From contig NW_027327442.1 of NCBI RefSeq assembly GCF_047675955.1, positions 434,001 through 498,000 on the forward strand: a stretch of DNA of 64,000 nt. The letters are read 5' to 3'. Numbering within the stretch: the stretch's first letter is position 1; every line of letters begins with the position of its first letter. Positions 51,020 to 63,431 of the stretch are shown in pieces. A program made the position numbers and the translations under genes. Under the pieces are notes generated by a model that was given only the letters and a program-made list of their open reading frames with translations, was not told the origin of the DNA and ran no database searches. Source of the DNA: Chlorocebus sabaeus. Lineage: Eukaryota > Chordata > Mammalia > Primates > Cercopithecidae.

Positions 51020-51710
51020 GAACACAGAGCAGTTTCTCAGAAAGCTTCTTTCCACTTTTGAACGGAAGATATTTCCTTTTTCACCGTAGCCCTCTATGGG
51101 CTTCCCAATATCACTTTGCCAATTCCACAAGAACAGCCTTAGCGAAAAGCTTATTGAAGAGAAAGATGTAACCCTGTGAGATGAATTAACAGAACACAGA
51201 GCAGTTTCTCAGAAAGATTCTTTCCAGTTTTGAACGGAAGATATTTCATCTTTCACCATAACCCTCTAAGGGCTTCCAAATATCACTTTGCCAATTCCAC
51301 AAGAACAGCCTTAGAGAAAGGCTTCTTGAAGGGAACGATGTAACTCTGTGAGATGAATTAACAGAACACAGAGCAGTTTCTCAGAAAGCTTCTTTCCAGT
51401 TTTCAGCGGAAGATATTTCGTTTTTCACCATAGCCCACAATGGGCTTCTAAATATCCCTTTGCCACTTCCACAAGAACAGCCTTAGAGAAAGGCTTCTTG
51501 AAGGGAAAGTTGTAACTCTGTGAGGTAAATTAACAGAACACAGAGCAGTTTCTCAGAAAGATTCTTTCCAGTTTTGAACGGAAGATAATTCCTTTTTCAC
51601 CATAGCACTCTACGGGTTTCCAAATATCACTATGCCAAATCCAAAAGAACAGCCTTAGCGAAAGGATTCTTGAAGGGAACGATGTAACTCTGTGAGATGA
51701 ATTAACAGAA
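51020..51710 (-). repeat. 2,920-bp unit, partial third copy (4 monomers)
   Basis: Continues the 17-mer for about four monomers, then leaves it near 51,710. It has CCAGTTTTCAGCGG, CTTAGAGAAAGG and a normal CTGTGAGATG. It thus agrees with the 30.6-kb copy and not with the two full units, which share CCACTTTTCAGCGG, CTTCGAGAAAGG and CTGAGAGATG. Confidence 0.8.
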
Positions 51711-54370
51711 CACAGAGCAGTTTCTCAGAAAGCTTCTTTCCAGTTTTGAACGGAAGATATTTCCTTTTTCACCATAGCCCTCTAGGGGCATCCAAATATC
51801 ACTTAGCAAATTCCACAAGAACAGCCTTAGCGAAAGGCTTCTTGAAGGGAAACATGTAACTCTGTGAGATGAATTAAGAGAACACAGAGCAGTTTTTCAG
51901 AAAGCTTCTTTACAGTTTTGAACGGAAGGTATTTCCTTTTTCACCATAGCCCTCTATGAGTTTCCAAATATCACCTTGCCAATTCCACAAGAACAGCCTT
52001 AGCGAAAGGCTTCTTGAAGGGAAAGATGTAACTCTGTGAGATGAATTAACAGAACACAGAGCAGTTTCTCAGAAAGCTTCATTCCAGATTTGAACGGAAG
52101 ATATTTCCTTTTTCACCATCGCCCTCTATGGGATTCCAAATATCCCTTTGCCAATTCCACAAGAACAGCCTTAGCGAAAGCCTTCCTGAAGGGAAAGATG
52201 TAACTCTGTGTGATGAATAAACAGAACACACAGCAGTTTCTCAGAAAGCTTCTTTGCAGTTTTGAACGGAAGATATTTCCTTTTTCACCATAGCCCTCTT
52301 TGGGCTTCCAAATATCACTTTGCCAATTCCACAAGAACAGCCTTAGAGAAAGGCTTCTTGAATGGAAAGATGTAACTCTGTGAGATGAATTAACAGAACA
52401 CAGAGCAGTTTCTCAGAAAGCTTCTTTCCAGTTTTGAACGGAAGATATTTCCTTTTTCACCATAGCCATCTAGGGGCTTCCAAATATCACTTTGCCAATT
52501 ACACAAGAACAGCCTTAGCGAAAGCCTTCCTGAAGGGAAAGATGTAACTCTGTGTGATGAATAAACAGAACACACAGCAGTTTCTCAGAAAGCTTCTTTC
52601 CAGTTTTGAACCGAAGATATTTCCTTTTTCACCATAGCCCTCTATGGGCTTCCAAATATCACTTTGCCAACTCCACAAGAACAGCCTTCGCGAAAGGCTT
52701 CTTGAAGGGAATGATGTAATTCTGTGAGATGAATTAACAGAACACAGAGCAGTTTCTCAGAAAGCTTCTTTCCACTTTTGAACGGAAGATATTTCCTTTT
52801 TCACCATAGCCCTCTATGGGCTTCCAAATATCCCTTTGCCAATTCCACAAGAACAGCCTTAGCGAAACGGTTCTTGAAGGGAAAGATGTAAATCTGTTAG
52901 ATGAATTAACAGAACACAGAGCAGTTTCTCAGAAATCTTCTTTGCAATTTTGAACGGAAGATATTTCCTTTTTCACCATAGCCCTCTATGGGCTTCCACA
53001 TATTCCTTTGCCAATTGCACAAGAACAGCCTTAGCGAAAGGCTAATGGAAGGGAAAGATGTAACTCTGTGAGGTGAATTAACAGAACACAGAGCAGTTTC
53101 TCAGAAAGCTTCTTCCCAGTTTTGAACGGAAGACACTTCCTTTTTCACCAGAGCCCTCTATGGGATTCCAAATATCACTTTACCAATTCCACAAGAACAG
53201 CCTTAGCGAAAGGCTTCTTGAAGGGAAAGATGTAACCCTGTGAGGTGAATTAACAGAACACAGAGCAGTTTCTCAGAAAGATTCTTTCCAGTTTTGAACG
53301 GAAGATACTTCCTTTTTCTCCATAGCCCTCTTTGGGCTTCCAAATATCACTTTGCCAATTCCACAAGAACAGCCTTAGCGAAAGGCTTCTTGAAGGGAAA
53401 GATGTAACTCTGTGAGGTGAATTAACGGAACACAGAGCAGTTTTTCACAAAGCTTCTTTGCAGTTTTGAACGGAAGGTGTTTCCTTTTTCACCCTAGCCC
53501 TGTATGGGCTTCCACATATTCCTTTACCAATTCCACAAGAACAGCCTTAGCGAAAGGCTTCTTGAAGGGAGAGATGTAACTCTGTGTGATGAATTAACAG
53601 AACACAGAGCAGTTTCTCAGAAAGCTTCTTTCCACTTTTGACGGAAGATATTTCCTTTTTCACCATAGCCCTCTATGGGCTTCCAAATATCACTTTGCCA
53701 ATTCCACAAGAAAAGCCTTAGCGAAAGGCTTCTTGAAGGGAGAGATGTAACTCTGTGAGATGAATTAACAGAACACAGAGCAGTTTCTCGGAAAGCTTCT
53801 TTCCACTTTTGAACGGAAGATGTTTCATTTTTCACCATAGCCCTCTATGGGCTTCCAAATATCACTTTGCAATTCCACAAGAACAGCCTTCGCGAAAGGC
53901 TTCTTGAAGGGAAAGATGTAACTCTGTGAGGTGAATTAACAGAACACAGAGCAGTTTCTCAGAAAGCTTCTTCCAGTTATGAACGGAAGATATTTCCTTT
54001 TTCACCATAGCCCTCTATGGGCTTCCCAATATCACTTTGCCAATTCCACAAGAACAGCCTTAGCGAAAGGCTTCTTAAAGGGAAAGATGTAACTCTGTGA
54101 GATGAATTAACAGAACACAGAGCAGTTTCTCAGAAAGATTCTTTCCAGTTTTGAACGGAAGATATTTCCTCTTTCACCATAGCCCTCTAAGGACTTCCAA
54201 ATATCACTTTGCCAATTCCACAAAAACAGCCTTAGAGAAAGGCTTCTTGAAGGGAAAGATGTAACTCTGTGAGATGAATTGACAGAACACAGAGCAGTTT
54301 CTCAGAAAGCTTCTTTCCAGTTTTGAACGGAAGATAGTTCCTTTTTCACCATAGCCCTCTATGGGCTTCC

Positions 54371-57300
54371 AAATATCACTTTGCCAATTCCACAAGAACA
54401 GCCTTAGCGAAAGGCTTCTTGTAGGGAAAGATGTAACTCTGTGAGATGAATTAACAGAACACAGAGCAGTTTCTCAGAAAGCTTCTTTCCAGATTTGAAC
54501 GGAAGATATTTCCTTTTTCACCATAGCCCTCTATTGGCTTCCTGATATCACTTTGAAAATTCCAAAAGTACAGCCTTAGCGAAAGACTTCTTGAAGGGAA
54601 AGATATAAATCTGTGAGATGAATTAACAGAACACAGAGCAGTTTCTCAGAAAGTCTTGCAGTTTTGAACGGAAGTTATTTCCTTTTTCACCATAGCCCTC
54701 TATGGGCTTCCAAATATCCCTTTGACAATTCCACAAGAACAGCCTTAGCGAAAGGCTTCTTGAAGGGAAAGATGTAACTCTGTGAGCTGAATTAACGGAA
54801 CACATAGCAGTTTCTCAGAAAGCTTCTTTCCAGTTTTGAACAGAAGATATTTCCTTTTTCACCATAGCCCTCTATGGGCTTCCAAATATCCCTTTGCCAA
54901 TTCCACAAGAACAGCCTTAGCAAAAGGGTTCTTGAAGGGAAAGATGTAACTCTGTGAGATGAATTAAGAGAACACAGAGCAGTTTCTCAGAAAGTTTCTT
55001 TGCAGTTTTGAACGGAAGATATTTCCTTTTTCACCATAGCCCTCTATGGGCTTCCACATATTCCTTTGCCAATTGCACAAGAACAGCCTTAGCGAAAGGC
55101 TTCTTGAAGGGAAAGATGTAACTCTGTGAGGTGAATTAACAGAACACAGAGCAGTTTCTCAGAATGCTTCTTCCCAGTTTTGAACGGAAGACACTTCCTT
55201 TTTCACCATAGCCCTCTATGGGCTTCCAAATATCCCTTTGCCAATTCCACAAGAATAGCCTTAGCGAAAGGCTTCTTGTAGGGAAAGATATAACTCTGTG
55301 AGATGAATTAACAGAACACAGAGCAGTTTCTCAGAAAGCTTCTTCCAGTTATGAACGGAAGATATTTCCTTTTTCACCATAGCCCTCTATGGGCTTCCCA
55401 ATATCACTTTGCCAATTCCACAAGAACAGCCTTAGCGAAAGGCTTTTTGAAGGGAAAGATGTAACTCTGTGAGATGAATTAACAGAACACAGAGCAGTTT
55501 CTCAGAAAGCTTCTTTCCAGTTTTGAACGGAAGATATTTCCTTTTTCACCATAGCCCTCTATGGGCTTCCACATATCACTGTGCCAATTCCACAAGAACA
55601 GCCTTCGCAAAAGGCTTCTTGAAGGGAATGATGTAATTCTGTGAGATGAATTAACAGAACACAGAGCAGTTTCTCAGAAAGCTTCTTTCCACTTTTGAAC
55701 GGAAGATATTTCCTTTTTCACCATAGCCCTCTATGGGCTTCCAAATATCCCTTTACCAATTCCACAAGAATAGTCTTAGCGAAAGGCTTCTTGAAGGGAA
55801 ATATGTAACTCTGTGAGATGAATTAACAGAACACAGAGCAGTTTCTCAGAAAGCTTCTTTCCACTTTTGAACGGAAGATATTTCCTTTTTCACCGTAGCC
55901 CTCTATGGGCTTCCCAATATCACTTTGCCAATTCCACAAGAACAGCCTTAGCGAAAAGCTTATTGAAGAGAAAGATGTAACCCTGTGAGATGAATTAACA
56001 GAACACAGAGCAGTTTCTCAGAAAGATTCTTTCCAGTTTTGAACGGAAGATATTTCATCTTTCACCATAACCCTCTAAGGGCTTCCAAATATCACTTTGC
56101 CAATTCCACAAGAACAGCCTTAGAGAAAGGCTTCTTGAAGGGAACGATGTAACTCTGTGAGATGAATTAACAGAACACAGAGCAGTTTCTCAGAAAGCTT
56201 CTTTCCAGTTTTCAGCGGAAGATATTTCGTTTTTCACCATAGCCCACAATGGGCTTCTAAATATCCCTTTGCCACTTCCACAAGAACAGCCTTAGAGAAA
56301 GGCTTCTTGAAGGGAAAGTTGTAACTCTGTGAGGTAAATTAACAGAACACAGAGCAGTTTCTCAGAAAGATTCTTTCCAGTTTTGAACGGAAGATAATTC
56401 CTTTTTCACCATAGCACTCTACGGGTTTCCAAATATCACTATGCCAAATCCAAAAGAACAGCCTTAGCGAAAGGATTCTTGAAGGGAACGATGTAACTCT
56501 GTGAGATGAATTAACAGAACACAGAGCAGTTTCTCAGAAAGCTTCTTTCCAGTTTTGAACGGAAGATATTTCCTTTTTCACCATAGCCCTCTAGGGGCAT
56601 CCAAATATCACTTAGCAAATTCCACAAGAACAGCCTTAGCGAAAGGCTTCTTGAAGGGAAACATGTAACTCTGTGAGATGAATTAAGAGAACACAGAGCA
56701 GTTTTTCAGAAAGCTTCTTTACAGTTTTGAACGGAAGGTATTTCCTTTTTCACCATAGCCCTCTATGAGTTTCCAAATATCACCTTGCCAATTCCACAAG
56801 AACAGCCTTAGCGAAAGGCTTCTTGAAGGGAAAGATGTAACTCTGTGAGATGAATTAACAGAACACAGAGCAGTTTCTCAGAAAGCTTCATTCCAGATTT
56901 GAACGGAAGATATTTCCTTTTTCACCATCGCCCTCTATGGGATTCCAAATATCCCTTTGCCAATTCCACAAGAACAGCCTTAGCGAAAGCCTTCCTGAAG
57001 GGAAAGATGTAACTCTGTGTGATGAATAAACAGAACACACAGCAGTTTCTCAGAAAGCTTCTTTGCAGTTTTGAACGGAAGATATTTCCTTTTTCACCAT
57101 AGCCCTCTTTGGGCTTCCAAATATCACTTTGCCAATTCCACAAGAACAGCCTTAGAGAAAGGCTTCTTGAATGGAAAGATGTAACTCTGTGAGATGAATT
57201 AACAGAACACAGAGCAGTTTCTCAGAAAGCTTCTTTCCAGTTTTGAACGGAAGATATTTCCTTTTTCACCATAGCCATCTAGGGGCTTCCAAATATCACT

Positions 57301-59179
57301 TTGCCAATTACACAAGAACAGCCTTAGCGAAAGCCTTCCTGAAGGGAAAGATGTAACTCTGTGTGATGAATAAACAGAACACACAGCAGTTTCTCAGAAA
57401 GCTTCTTTCCAGTTTTGAACCGAAGATATTTCCTTTTTCACCATAGCCCTCTATGGGCTTCCAAATATCACTTTGCCAACTCCACAAGAACAGCCTTCGC
57501 GAAAGGCTTCTTGAAGGGAATGATGTAATTCTGTGAGATGAATTAACAGAACACAGAGCAGTTTCTCAGAAAGCTTCTTTCCACTTTTGAACGGAAGATA
57601 TTTCCTTTTTCACCATAGCCCTCTATGGGCTTCCAAATATCCCTTTGCCAATTCCACAAGAACAGCCTTAGCGAAACGGTTCTTGAAGGGAAAGATGTAA
57701 ATCTGTTAGATGAATTAACAGAACACAGAGCAGTTTCTCAGAAATCTTCTTTGCAATTTTGAACGGAAGATATTTCCTTTTTCACCATAGCCCTCTATGG
57801 GCTTCCACATATTCCTTTGCCAATTGCACAAGAACAGCCTTAGCGAAAGGCTAATGGAAGGGAAAGATGTAACTCTGTGAGGTGAATTAACAGAACACAG
57901 AGCAGTTTCTCAGAAAGCTTCTTCCCAGTTTTGAACGGAAGACACTTCCTTTTTCACCAGAGCCCTCTATGGGATTCCAAATATCACTTTACCAATTCCA
58001 CAAGAACAGCCTTAGCGAAAGGCTTCTTGAAGGGAAAGATGTAACCCTGTGAGGTGAATTAACAGAACACAGAGCAGTTTCTCAGAAAGATTCTTTCCAG
58101 TTTTGAACGGAAGATACTTCCTTTTTCTCCATAGCCCTCTTTGGGCTTCCAAATATCACTTTGCCAATTCCACAAGAACAGCCTTAGCGAAAGGCTTCTT
58201 GAAGGGAAAGATGTAACTCTGTGAGGTGAATTAACGGAACACAGAGCAGTTTTTCACAAAGCTTCTTTGCAGTTTTGAACGGAAGGTGTTTCCTTTTTCA
58301 CCCTAGCCCTGTATGGGCTTCCACATATTCCTTTACCAATTCCACAAGAACAGCCTTAGCGAAAGGCTTCTTGAAGGGAGAGATGTAACTCTGTGTGATG
58401 AATTAACAGAACACAGAGCAGTTTCTCAGAAAGCTTCTTTCCACTTTTGACGGAAGATATTTCCTTTTTCACCATAGCCCTCTATGGGCTTCCAAATATC
58501 ACTTTGCCAATTCCACAAGAAAAGCCTTAGCGAAAGGCTTCTTGAAGGGAGAGATGTAACTCTGTGAGATGAATTAACAGAACACAGAGCAGTTTCTCGG
58601 AAAGCTTCTTTCCACTTTTGAACGGAAGATGTTTCATTTTTCACCATAGCCCTCTATGGGCTTCCAAATATCACTTTGCAATTCCACAAGAACAGCCTTC
58701 GCGAAAGGCTTCTTGAAGGGAAAGATGTAACTCTGTGAGGTGAATTAACAGAACACAGAGCAGTTTCTCAGAAAGCTTCTTCCAGTTATGAACGGAAGAT
58801 ATTTCCTTTTTCACCATAGCCCTCTATGGGCTTCCCAATATCACTTTGCCAATTCCACAAGAACAGCCTTAGCGAAAGGCTTCTTAAAGGGAAAGATGTA
58901 ACTCTGTGAGATGAATTAACAGAACACAGAGCAGTTTCTCAGAAAGATTCTTTCCAGTTTTGAACGGAAGATATTTCCTCTTTCACCATAGCCCTCTAAG
59001 GACTTCCAAATATCACTTTGCCAATTCCACAAAAACAGCCTTAGAGAAAGGCTTCTTGAAGGGAAAGATGTAACTCTGTGAGATGAATTGACAGAACACA
59101 GAGCAGTTTCTCAGAAAGCTTCTTTCCAGTTTTGAACGGAAGATAGTTCCTTTTTCACCATAGCCCTCTATGGGCTTCC
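54371..59179 (-). repeat. 4,809-bp (28-monomer) tandem unit, copy 2
   Basis: Adjacent second unit. The junction with copy 1 lies within about 54,330-54,376, where the sequence changes from the GGAAGATAGTTCC monomer to the CTTGTAGGG monomer. Past 59,179 this copy continues into the 13.8-14.7 kb block (GCAAATTCCACGAG), which was probably the original neighbour. Confidence 0.9.
54479..54650 (-). repeat. Variant TCCTGATATC monomer, copy 7 of 7
   Basis: The 4,809-bp tandem copy of the 49.7-kb monomer, just right of the duplication junction, with the same AAAGTCTTGC deletion following it. Confidence 0.8.
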
Positions 59180-59860
59180 AAATATCCCTTTGCAAATTCC
59201 ACGAGAACTGACTTAGCGAAAAGCTTCCTGAAGGGAAAGATGTAACTCTGTGAGATGAATTAACAGAACACAGAGCAGTTTCTCAGAAAGCTTCTTTCCA
59301 GTTTTGAACGGAAGATATTTCCTTTTTCACCATAGCCCTCTATGGGCTTCCAAATATCACTTTGCCAATTCCACAAGAACAGCCTTAGCGAAAAGCCTCT
59401 TGAAGGGAAAGATGTAACTCTGTGAGATGAATTAACAGGACACAGAGCAGTTTCTCAGAAAGCTTCTTTCCAGTTTTGAACGGAAGATATTTCCTCTTTC
59501 ACCATAGCGCTCTAAGGGCTTCCAAATATCACTTTGCCAATTCCACAAGAACAGCCTTAGAGAAAGGCTTCTTGAAGCTAAAGATGTAACTCTGTGAGAT
59601 GAATTAACAGAACACAGAGCAGTTTCTCAGAAAGCTTCTTTCCAGTTTTGAACGGAAGATATTTCCTTTTTCACCATAGCCCTCTAGGGGCATCCAAATA
59701 TCACTTAGCAAATTCCACAAGAACAGCCTTAGCGAAAGGCTTCTTGAAGGGAAAGATGTAACTCTGTTAGATGAATTAAGAGAACACAGAGCAGTTTTTC
59801 AGAAAGCTTCTTTACAGTTTTGAACGGAAGGTATTTCCTTTTTCACCATAGCCCTCTATG
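58505..59860 (-). repeat. Third copy of the 13.3-14.7 kb block
   Basis: Matches 13,310-14,665 at offset about 45,195 bp, including CAAGAAAAGCC, CACGAGAACTGAC, AAAGCCTCTTG, GCGCTCTAAGG and GGGGCATCC. Left of it, the match resumes at 12.5-12.7 kb after skipping three monomers (516 bp). Confidence 0.75.
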
Positions 59861-60005
59861 GGTTTCCAAATATCACTTTGCCAATTCCACAAGAACAGCC
59901 TTAGCGAAAGGCTTCTTGAAGGGAAAGATGTAACTCTGTGAGATGAATTAACAGAACACAGAGCAGTTTCTCAGAAAGATTCTTTCCAGTTTTGAACGGA
60001 AGATA

Positions 60006-63000
60006 TTTCCTTTTTCACCATCGCCCTCTAGGGGCTTCCAAATATCACTTTGCCAATTCCATATGAACAGCCATAGCGAAAGGCTTCCTGAAGGGAAAGA
60101 TGTAACTCTGTGAGATGAATAAACAGAACAGAGAGCAGTTTCTCAGAAAGCTTCTTTGCAGTTTTGAACGGAAGATATTTCCTTTTTCACCATAGCCCTC
60201 TATGGGCTTCCAAATATCCCTTTGCATATTCCACAAGAACAGCCTTAGCGAAAGACTTCTTGAAGGGAAAGATGTAACTCTGTGAGGTGAATTAACAGAA
60301 CATAGAGCAGTTTCTCAGAAAGCTTCTTTCCAGTTTTGAACGGAAGATATTTCCTTTTTCACCATAGCCCTCTAAGGGCTTGCAAATATCACTTTGCCAA
60401 TTCCACAAGAATAGCCTTAGCGAAAGGCTTCTTGAAGCTAAAGATGTAACTCTGTGTGATGAATTAACAGAACACACAACAGCTTCTCAGAAAGCTGCTT
60501 TGCAGTTTTGAACGGAAGATATTTCCTTTTTCACCAAAGCCCTCTATGGGCTTCCAAATATCCCTTTGCAATTCCACAAGAACAGCCTTAGCCAAAGGCT
60601 TCTTGAAGGGAAAGATGTAACTCTGTGAGATGAATTAACAGAACACAGAGCAGTTTCTCAGAAAGCTTCTTCCAGTTATGAACGGAAGATATTTCCTTTT
60701 TCACCATAGCCCTCTATGGGCTTCCAAATATCACTTTGCCAATTCCACAAGAACAGCCTTAGCGAAAAGCTTCTGGAAGGGAAAGATGTACCTCTGTGAG
60801 ATGAATTAATAGAACACAGAGCGGTTTCTCAGAAAGATTCTTTCCAGTTTTGAACGGAAGATATTTCCTCTTTCACCATAGCCCTCTAAGGGCTTCCAAA
60901 TATCACTTTGCCAATTCCACAAGAACAGCCTTAGAGAAAGGCTTCTTGAAGGGATAGATGTAACTCTGTGAGATGAATTAACAGAACACATAGCAGTTTC
61001 TCATAAAGCTTCTTTCCAGTTTTGAACGGAAGATATTTCCTTTTTCACCATAGCCCTCTATGGGCTGCCAAATATCACTTTGCCAACTCCACAAGAACAC
61101 CCTTCGCGAAAGGCTTATTGAAGCTAAAGATGTAACTCTGTGAGATGAATTAACAGAACACAGAGCAGTTTCTCAGAAAGCTTCTTTGCAGTTTTGAACG
61201 GAAGATATTTCCTTTTTCACCATAGCCCTCTAAGGGCTTCCAAATATCCCTTTGCCAATTGCACAAGAACAGCCTTCGCTAAAGGCTTCTTGAAGGGAAA
61301 GATGTAACTCTGTGAGATGAATTAACAGAACACAGAGCAGTTTTTCAGAAAACTTCTTTGCAGTTTTGAACGTAAGGTATTTCCTTTTTCACCATAGCCC
61401 TCTATGGGTTTCCAAATATCACTTTGCAAATTCCAAAAGAACAGCCTTAGCGAAAGGCTTCTTGAAGGGAAAGATGTAACTCTGTGAGATGAATTAACAG
61501 AACACAGAGCAGTTTCTCAGAAAGCTTCTTTCCAGTTTTGAACGGAAGATATTTACTTTTTCACCATAGCCCTCTAAGGGCTTCCAAATATCACTTTGCC
61601 AATTCCACAAGAATAGCCCTAGCGAAAGGCTTCTTGAAGCTAAAGATGTAACTCTGTGTGATGAATTAACAGAACACACAACAGTTTCTCAGAAAGCTGC
61701 TTTGCAGTTTTGAACGGAAGATATTTCCTTTTTCACCAAAGCCCTCTATGGGCTTCCAAATATCCCTTTGCCAATTCCACAAGAACAGCCTTAGCGAAAG
61801 GCTTCTTGAAGGGAAAGATGTAACTCTGTGAGATGAATTAACAGAACACAGAGCAGTTTCTCAGAAAGCTTCTTCCAGTTATGAACGGAAGATATTTCCT
61901 TTTTCACCATAGCCCTCTATGGGCTTCCAAATATCACTTTGCCAATTCCACAAGAACAGCCTTAGCGAAAACCTTCTTGAAGGGAAAGATGTACCTCTCT
62001 GAGATGAATTAATAGAACACAGAGCGGTTTCTCAGAAAGATTCTTTCCAGTTTTGAACGGAAGATATTTCCTCTTTCACCATAGCCCTCTAAGGGCTTCC
62101 AAATATCACTTTGCCAATTCCACAAGAACAGCCTTAGAGAAAGGCTTCTTGAAGGGATAGATGTAACTCTGTGAGATGAATTAACAGAACACATAGCAGT
62201 TTCTCATAAAGCTTCTTTCCAGTTTTGAACGGAAGATATTTCCTTTTTCACCATAGCCCTCTATGGGCTTCCAAATATCACTTTGCCAACTCCACAAGAA
62301 CAGCCTTCGCGAAAGGCTTCTTGAAGCTAAAGATGTAACTCTGTGAGATGAATTAACAGAACACAGATCAGTTTCTCAGAAAGCTTCTTTGCAGTTTTGA
62401 ACGGAAGATATTTCCTTTTTCACCATAGCCCTCTAAGGGCTTCCAAATATCCCTTTGCCAATTGCACAAGAACAGCCTTCGCTAAAGGCTTCTTGAAGGG
62501 AAAGATGTAACTCTGTGAGATGAATTAACAGAACACAGAGCAGTTTTTCAGAAAACTTCTTTGCAGTTTTGAACGGAAGGTATTTCCTTTTTCACCATAG
62601 CCCTCTATGGGTTTCCAAATATCACTTTGCCAATTCCACAAGAACAGCCTTAGCGAAAAGCTTCTTGAAGGGAAAGATGTACCTCTGTGAGATGAATTAA
62701 TAGAACACAGAGCAGTTTCTCAGAAAGATTCTTTCCAGTTTTGAACGGAAGATATTTCCTCTTTCACCATAGCGCTCTAAGGGCTTCCAAATATCACTTT
62801 GCCAATTCCACAAGAACAGCCTTAGAGAAAGGCTTCTTGAAGGCATAGATGTAACTCTGTGAGATGAATTAACAGAACACAGAGCAGTTTCTCAGAAAGC
62901 TTCTTTCCAGTTTTGAACGGAAGATATTTCCTTTTTCACCATAGCCCTCTTTGGGCTTCCAAATGTCACTTTGCCAATTCCACAAGAACAGCCTTCGCGA

Positions 63001-63431
63001 AAGGCTTCTTGAAGGGAAAGATGTAACTCTGTGAGATGAATTAACAGAACACAGAGCAGTTTCTCAGAAAGCTTCTTTCCAGTTTTGAACGGAAGATAGT
63101 TCCTTTTTCACCATACCCCTCTATGGGCTTCAAAATATCACTTTGCGAATTCCACAAGAACAGCCTTAGAGAAAGGCTTCTTGAAGGGAGAGATGTAACT
63201 CTGTGAGATGAATTAACAGAACACAGAGCAGTTTCTCAGAAAGCTTCTTTCCACTTTTGAAGGGAAGTTATTTCCTTTTTCACCATAGCCCTCTATGGGC
63301 TTCCAAATATCACTTTGCCAGTTCCACAAGAACAGCCTTCGCGAAAGGCTTCTTGAAGGGAGAGATGTAACTCTGTGAGATGAATTAACAGAACACAGAG
63401 CAGTTTCTCAGAAAGCTTCTTTCCAGTTTTG
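60006..63431 (-). repeat. Third copy of the 16.4-18.5 / 32.0-35.4 kb block
   Basis: Matches 32,000-35,425 at a constant offset of 28,006 bp (163 monomers), and 16,360-18,470 at 43,646 bp. It shares TTCCATATGAAC with the 32-kb copy (the 16.4-kb copy has TTCCATAAGAAC), so it is closer to the 32-kb copy. It diverges at the TTTTGATCGG site, which is normal here. Confidence 0.85.

Larger units (their letters stand above)
49562..54370 (-). repeat. 4,809-bp (28-monomer) tandem unit, copy 1
   Basis: All markers recur exactly 4,809 bp to the right, for example AAAGTCTTGC, TTTTCAGCGG, GGGGCATCC, CATAGCCATC, CACTTTTGACGG and TTTCTCGGAAAGC. By eye the two copies are almost the same; I noticed CTTTTCC versus CTTTGCC near 50,260/55,069. 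Boundaries are good to about 40 bp. Confidence 0.9.

Noticed and set aside
3706..62194. Dozens of minus-strand open reading frames of 60-81 codons with similar products
   Set aside because: They are the same few translations of the satellite monomer in different frames, recurring wherever the local variants leave the frame open. The 172-bp period shifts frame at each monomer, so the frames stop within about 1.5 monomers. There is no start context, codon bias or known domain.
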